From Hyperoodon ampullatus (lineage: Eukaryota; Chordata; Mammalia; Artiodactyla; Ziphiidae), in the NCBI GenBank assembly GCA_949752795.1, contig OX457061.1, positions 28,586,425 through 28,650,424 on the forward strand: a stretch of DNA of 64,000 nucleotides. Direction: 5' to 3'. Below the pieces are notes generated by a model. It saw nothing but the letters and a program-made list of their open reading frames with translations. It made no database searches and was not told the DNA's origin. Shown here piece by piece: positions 59,331-64,000 of this stretch; the first letter of the stretch is position 1; each line of letters starts with the position of its first letter. The position numbers were made by a program, and so were the translations under genes.

Positions 59331-59789
59331 GCTCTGTGGGTCTTGTTTTTCCCTGATTCCTAGATTAAAAACTCAGCAAGCCCCTATGACTTCCAGAAAC
59401 AAATTTTTCCATGGCCACTTCAAGTCACAAAAACAACCTTGATGTCATTAGTACATTGCTCAGACCCATTTAATAATCAAAACTTGATTCTTTCTTTAGG
59501 GTTGTAGTTTTTCTTCCTCATTTTCCCTCCATTTTCTGCTGGAGCCTTTTGTGGAGAGGTGGGAAGACTACTTTTGGTGAAGGTAGGCTAGGTTAGCCAC
59601 TTCTTTCTTTTCCCACTTAGTATTTCTACTTAATCTCAGTAAGTATATATTCTGATCCTTTTAGGAGTTGGATCATCAAGAGGTCACAGTGATTTAGTGT
59701 TTAGACTAGATGTTCAAAGTGGGCTTTTTCTTTCCTGAGTGCATTCATGAGTTTTTTCCTATCCTCTTTCCCTTCCCCTCCTCTTATGA
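59331..59789. other. No gene seen
   Basis: Unclassified sequence between the L1M and an MLT1 LTR. Confidence 0.4.
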
Positions 59790-60165
59790 ACTGAATTGTG
59801 TATCCCCCAAATTCTTAAATTGAGGCCCTAACACCCCCAGTAGCTCAAAATGTGACTGTATTTGGGGATAAGGCCTTTAAGGATGTAAGTTAAAGTAAGT
59901 CCATTATGGTGGGATCTAATCCAATGTCCTTACAAGAAGAGGAAATTTGGGCCCACAAAGATACAGGGATGTTTGCTCATAGAGGAAAGACCATGTTAGG
60001 GCACAATGAAAAGGTGGCTGCAAGCCAAGGAGAGAGGCCTTAGAAAAAATGAACCTGCTGACATATTGATCTTGGACAGCTCTGGTAAATTAATATACCC
60101 CTGGTGACTCAGGGTCTCTAATCCGCAGTTGCCTTGATGAATGTATACATCTCTCTTCTGTCAGT
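59790..60165 (+). repeat. MLT1-type LTR (MaLR), 3' end missing
   Basis: Sense LTR: TATGAACTGAATTGTGTATCCCC, GACTGTATTTGGGGATAAGGCC, AATCCAATGTCCTTACAAG, GTGGCTGCAAGCCAAGGAGAGAGGCC, TATTGATCTTGGAC. The polyadenylation end (AATAAATTTCTG-type block) is absent. Solo LTR, no internal genes. Confidence 0.83.
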
Positions 60166-60302
60166 GGCTGAATCTTTCTTCATTCCCTAGATACATAAGA
60201 AACACTCACACTTTGTTCTTCAGTCAAATTTATTGTGATACCATGGTGGTTTTCTCGCATATGGCCTGTACCAATGTGTAGAAAACACTGATGCTCCTTT
60301 TA

Positions 60303-60401
60303 TTTAATATAAATTCTTAATTTTAGAATATCTTAGATTTATATAATTATTGCAAAGATAGTACAGAGTGTTTCTGTATACTCCACACTCAGTTTCCTTC
60401 C
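60303..60401 (-). repeat. Old L1M 3' terminus, left part
   Basis: ATTTAATATAAATTCTTAATTTTAGAATATC, TATTGCAAAGATAGTACAGAG and CTGTATACTCCACACTCAGTTTCC are the antisense L1M 3' end also seen at 42830-42900. Interrupted by the SINE at 60402. Confidence 0.75.
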
Positions 60402-60463
60402 TTCCTTCCTCCCTCCCTCCCTCCCTTCCTTTCTTTCTTTTTCTTTCTTTCTTTCTTTCTTTC
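60396..60463. repeat. (TTCC)n(TCCC)n(TTTC)n microsatellite
   Basis: Pure pyrimidine tetranucleotide array of about 68 bases at the SINE tail. Confidence 0.92.
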
Positions 60464-60726
60464 TGGCTGTGTTGGGTCTTCATTTCTGTGCGAGGGCTTT
60501 CTCTAGTTGTGGCAAGCGGGAGCCACTCTTCATCGCGCTGTGCAGGCCTCTCACTATCACTGCCTCTCTTGTTGCGGAGCACAGGCTCCAGACGCGCAGG
60601 CTCAGTAGTTGTGGCTCACGGGCCTAGTTGCTCCGTGGCGTGTGGGATCCTCCCAGACCAGGGCTCGAACCAGTGTCCCCTGCATTAGCACGCAGATTCT
60701 CAACCACTGCGCCACCAGGGAAGCCC
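60402..60726 (-). repeat. Long CHR-related SINE, tail turned into a pyrimidine microsatellite
   Basis: Antisense SINE with CHR head (GCGCCACCAGGGAAGCCC at its right end) and an extended left part (GGCTGTGTTGGGTCTTC, TCTCTAGTTGTGGCAAGCGGG). Its A-tail position is occupied by (TTCC)n(CTCC)n(TTTC)n at 60396-60463. Probable duplication AGTTTCCTT on both sides. Confidence 0.87.
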
Positions 60727-60811
60727 AAGTTTCCTTTATAATTACATTTTATATTAGTATGGTACATTTATCACAAGTAATGAACCAATACTGATACATT
60801 CTTTGGTAGGC
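60727..60811 (-). repeat. Old L1M 3' terminus, right part
   Basis: TATTAGTATGGTACATTTATCAC and TAATGAACCAATACTGATACATTC continue the element at 60303. It is ended by a further CHR SINE insertion. Confidence 0.78.
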
Positions 60812-60824
60812 CAATTCTGCCACT

Positions 60825-61035
60825 ATTTTTTTTTTTTTTTTTTTTTGGTACGTGGGCCTCTCACTGTTGTGGCCTCTCCTGTTGCAGAACACAGGCTCTG
60901 GACGCACAGGCTCAGTGGCCATGGCTCACGGGCCCAGCCACTCTGCAGCATATGGGATCTTCCCGGACCAGGGCACGAACCCACGTCCCCTCCATCGGCA
61001 GGCGGACTCTCAACCACTGCACCACCAGGGAAGCC
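60825..61035 (-). repeat. CHR-type SINE
   Basis: Antisense SINE with a 13-bp duplication CAATTCTGCCACT at 60812-60824 and 61036-61048, T tract about 22. Several CpG-to-CpA/TpG changes. Confidence 0.96.
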
Positions 61036-61048
61036 CAATTCTGCCACT

Positions 61049-61459
61049 TTTTAAGTCAGTTATCAAAGCAGCTGTTCTACTATTTTTCAGACTACAGTCA
61101 CTCCAGTTTACTGTGTCTCTCAAAATACAAGAGATCCATTAAAAACTCTGTGACTGGTTCTACTGGAGCATTTTTTCTGAAGCTTCAAATGATGGGGTGA
61201 TAATCCGCCCAAGGCAGTATGTCAAGAGTTCTCCAAAAATCTCCTATAATCATTCCACATCAGAATTTTTAGTTTCTAATATTCTATTCTCTCAACTCAA
61301 TATCTTCTCCTCACAATTATATATATTCTATATGTATATATAGAATATATATATATATTCTCTACACCTGTTCACATCAAGAACTCTGCTCCCTTAAGCA
61401 GTTTAAGTTTTTTCCCCAAACTACCAGGTCTCTCCTGGATTTATTCCCTTTATAGCAAT
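61049..61459. other. No gene seen
   Basis: Unique-looking spacer between SINEs, with an AT palindrome at 61321-61350. Confidence 0.4.
61321..61360. repeat. AT-rich palindrome
   Basis: ATATATTCTATA and TATATAGAATATAT face each other across a short TGTA loop (61321-61350), followed by more (AT)n. Confidence 0.8.
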
Positions 61460-61472
61460 CCTAAATGTTTTT

Positions 61473-61697
61473 TTTTTTTTTTTTTTTTTTATTTTTATTT
61501 TTTTGCGGTACGCGGGCCTCTCACTGTTGTGGCCTCTGCCGTTGTGGAGCACAGGCTCTGGACGCGCAGGCTCAGCGGCCATGGCTCACGGGCCCAGCCG
61601 CTCCGCGGCATGTGGGATCTTCCCGGACCGGGGCACAAACCCATGTCCCCTGCATCGGCAGGCGGACTCTCAACCACTGCGCCACCAGGGAAGCCCC
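61473..61697 (-). repeat. CHR-type SINE
   Basis: Antisense SINE with a 13-bp duplication CCTAAATGTTTTT at 61460-61472 and 61698-61710. Long T-rich tail, 25 T then ATTTTTATTTTTTT. Body near consensus. Confidence 0.96.
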
Positions 61698-61710
61698 CCT
61701 AAATGTTTTT

Positions 61711-62689
61711 AAAGAGAAATGTTTATGGAATTTTATTGATGTGGCAATCACTTTCATTAGTAATTTAATACATTAATGCAAATGATTCAATCTTGAAGAT
61801 GGTTGTGTGACATATTATTTTCCCAAGGAAGTTTTTTCTTGAGCTAACCAGCCAAACGCTCAGTTAAAAAAAATTAATAAAGGAAATGTAGAAAACTTAT
61901 CGATCAACAGAAGAAAAGGAAAAAGAAGCAAAGAAAAAGGATGATAAAAAGAAAACACAAAATAAGGTCGATAAACTTAACCAAAAGTTTAGTGTCAGAA
62001 CAGTAGTATCAGAAAAATAGAATTTAAGCCAAAAGCTGTAATAGGACTAGAGGAGTCTTACAGAAGGATAAAAAGGATCAGTTTACTAAGAAGGTAACTT
62101 AGGGCTGAGAATAGTGTGAGGCAAATGAGGTGAATGAGGTGAGTCCTGTAAGTGCACATCAGATTTTTTTTCTTTTTATTCAAACAGTAAGTCACAAAAA
62201 TTATAATCATCCTGATCAGTTCACTCAGTCCCATGTAATTAATTTTTTTTCATCTTGATCTTTCGTTAGCACTTTTATGAATTCATCAGTTTTCCATTAG
62301 AGTTCTGAAAATGCTTATTCATTCAGTTCAGCAGTATAGTCAGTTACGAGAAACCTGTACTTCTCAGAGTCTTTTCCATGAATTCCTTGAAGATGAAACC
62401 CTTTTACAGGAACATTTTTGCAAAAGTATCAGAGTACACCCAGAACTGTATGTAAACGACAAAAGACTTTAAAGTGACCACGGTTAAAGATTTGATGAAA
62501 GTTCATAATAATGCAATTGATAAGGACATTTAGTTATTTCTGAGATATACATTTTAAAGTAATAACTAGAATTATGACTTATAACATTATACCAGAACAT
62601 ATAAGATTTTTAGAAATTTCATGTAATGTCTGAAACATTTATATTAACATATTTCCATACAAATAACCCAAAGAACGTTTAGTATTGTT
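61711..62689. other. No gene seen
   Basis: About 980 bases with no recognised repeat. A short lysine-rich frame near 61905-62020 opens after a stop and has no start. Confidence 0.4.
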
Positions 62690-64000
62690 TTTTGTTTGTT
62701 TGTTTTTTTATACTGCAGGTTCTTATTAGTCATCAATTTTATATACATCAGTGTATACATGTCAATCCCAATCGCCCAATTCAGCACACCACCATCCCCA
62801 CCCCACCGCGGTTTCCCCCACTTGGTGTCCATACGTTTGTTCTCTACATCCGTGTCTCAACTTCTGCCCGCAAACCGGTTCATCTGTACCATTTGTCTGT
62901 GTTCCACATACATGCGTTAATGTACGATGTTTGTTTTTCTCTTTCTGACTTACTTCACTCTGTATGACAGTCTCTAGGTCCATCCACGTCTCAACAAATG
63001 ACTCAATTTCATTCCTTTTTATGGCTAAGTAATGTTCCATTGTATATATGTACCACATCTTCTTTATCCATTCGTCTGTCGATGGGCATTTAGGTTGCTT
63101 CCATGACCTGGCTATTGTAAATAGTGCTGCAATGAACATTGGGGTGCGTGTGTCTTTTTGAATTATGGTTTTCTCTGGGTATATGCCCAGTAGTGGGATT
63201 ATTGGATCATATAGTAATTCTATTTTTAGTTTTTTACGGAACCTCCATACTGTTCTCCATAGTGGCTGTATCAATTTACACTCCCACCAACAGTGCAAGA
63301 GCGTTCCCTTATCTCCACACCCTCTCCAGCATTTGTTGTTTGTAGATTTTCTGATGATGCCCATTCTAACTGGTGTGAGGTGATACCTCATTGTAGTTTT
63401 GATTTGCATTTCTCTAATAATTAGTGATGTTGAGCAGCTTTTCATGTGCTTCTTGGCCATCTGTATGTCTTCTTTGGAGAAATGTCTATTTAGTTCTGCC
63501 CATTTTTGGATTGGGTTGTTTGTTTCTTTAATATTGAGCTGCATGAGCTGTTTATATATTTTGGAGATTAATCCTTTGTCCGTTGATTCATTTGCAAATA
63601 TTTTCTCCATATTCCGAGGGTTGTCTTTTCGTCTTGTTTATGGTTTCCTTTGCTGTGCAAAAGCTTTGAAATTTCATTAGGTCCCATTTGTTTATTTTTG
63701 TTTTTATTTCCATTTCTCTAGGAGGTGGATCCAAAAAGATCTTGCTGTGATTTATGTCAAAGAGTGTTCTTCCTATGTTTTCCTCTAAGAGTTTTATAGT
63801 GTCCTGTCTTACATTTAGGTCTCGAATCCATTTTGAGTTTATTTTTGTGTATGGTGTTAGGGAGTGTTCTAATTTCATTCTTTTACATGTAGCTCTCCAG
63901 TTTTCCCAGCACCACTTATTGAAGAGACTGTCTTTTCTCCATTGTATATCTTTGCCTCCTTTGTCATAGATTAGTTGACCATAGGTGCGTGGGTTTATCT
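62690..64000 (-). mobile_element. Younger L1, fourth 3' UTR lineage, runs off the window
   Basis: Minus-strand L1. 3' end: T-rich tail interrupted by (GTTT)n at 62686-62708, then the UTR (reads TATACTGCAGGTTCTTATTAG, CATGTCAATCCCAATCGCCC, TGGTGTCCATACGTTTGTTC). ORF2 occupies the rest and continues past 64000, so the full extent is unknown. Low divergence from the consensus suggests recent insertion. 5' UTR, ORF1 and most of ORF2, if present, lie outside. Confidence 0.93.
62762..63610 (-). pseudogene. L1 ORF2p C-terminal fragment, long open frame
   Basis: About 280 codons of ORF2p C-terminus open to a stop. The Cys/His cluster C-X3-C-X7-H-X4-C is intact. The protein end extends about 50 residues beyond the T-Y-G-I end of the 43440 copy, through [18 protein letters not shown] into the 3' region. 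Its upstream part is out of frame because of one extra base near 63608-63613, where a second frame (63588-63878) takes over. Relative to other copies, two residues (E-D) are missing near 63493 by an in-frame deletion. Not a functional gene as it stands here. Confidence 0.88.

Noticed and set aside
9612..61776. A family of similar 60-125 residue frames with the recurring phrase ASHCCGLSRCGAQAPDAQAQ and its relatives
   Set aside because: They are translations of CHR SINEs in several frames and both orientations. They share SINE boundaries and duplications, not gene structure.
61905..62020. Lysine-rich frame resembling a charged protein tail
   Set aside because: It opens right after an in-frame stop, has no start codon and lies in A-rich sequence.

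Overview
This window reads as mammalian nuclear DNA, most likely from a cetacean. The diagnostic signal is a set of about ten near-identical ~210-bp tRNA-derived SINEs of the CHR class (head GGCTTCCCTGGTGGCGCAG, internal Pol III A and B boxes, A-tail), most flanked by 10-16 bp target-site duplications (TSDs). Longer and older CHR relatives, several LINE-1 3' UTR lineages, and ancient L2, MIR and MLT1 elements are also present. I saw no Bov-B LINE, ruminant Bov-tA or pig PRE-1 element, which argues against ruminant and pig. The species call is an inference from repeat content.

I find no host protein-coding exon, tRNA, rRNA, CRISPR array or CpG-island promoter. The longer open frames are pieces of L1 ORF2, antisense shadows of L1, or translations of SINEs. 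The sequence behaves like a gene-poor, AT-rich intergenic or large intronic region, built by repeated retrotransposition.

Layout: 1-1535 L2 split by an L1 3' end. 2068-4266 an L1 nested inside an opposite L1. 5190-8395 an old plus-strand L1 ORF2 broken by a minus-strand L1 3' end with a perfect 13-bp duplication. 8890-13623 L2, ancient repeats, two CHR SINEs, MIR, MLT1 LTRs and an old L1 with TA/CA microsatellites. 13624-31399 mostly unique AT-rich DNA with scattered SINE, MIR, MLT1, L2 and old L1. 31400-34575 a long L2 with insertions, then MIR, MLT1 and another ancient repeat. 34976-37582 a 2.6-kb minus L1. 37593-40340 mostly unique. 40349-48960 a dense retroelement block, including a younger L1 with an open ORF2 C-terminus inside an old L1. 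48961-55035 mostly unique. 55049-62690 SINE clusters and nested L1s. 62690-64000 a younger L1 running off the window.

The most interesting observation is that two separate minus-strand insertions with intact duplications, an L1 3' end at 5575-5864 and a CHR SINE at 56353-56558, carry dense, strongly one-directional T-to-C changes. These are A-to-G on the element's sense strand, and unchanged sites are enriched where the sense A follows a G. The pattern stops at the duplications. It resembles A-to-I editing of the RNA before reverse transcription. All counts were made by eye against other copies in the window.
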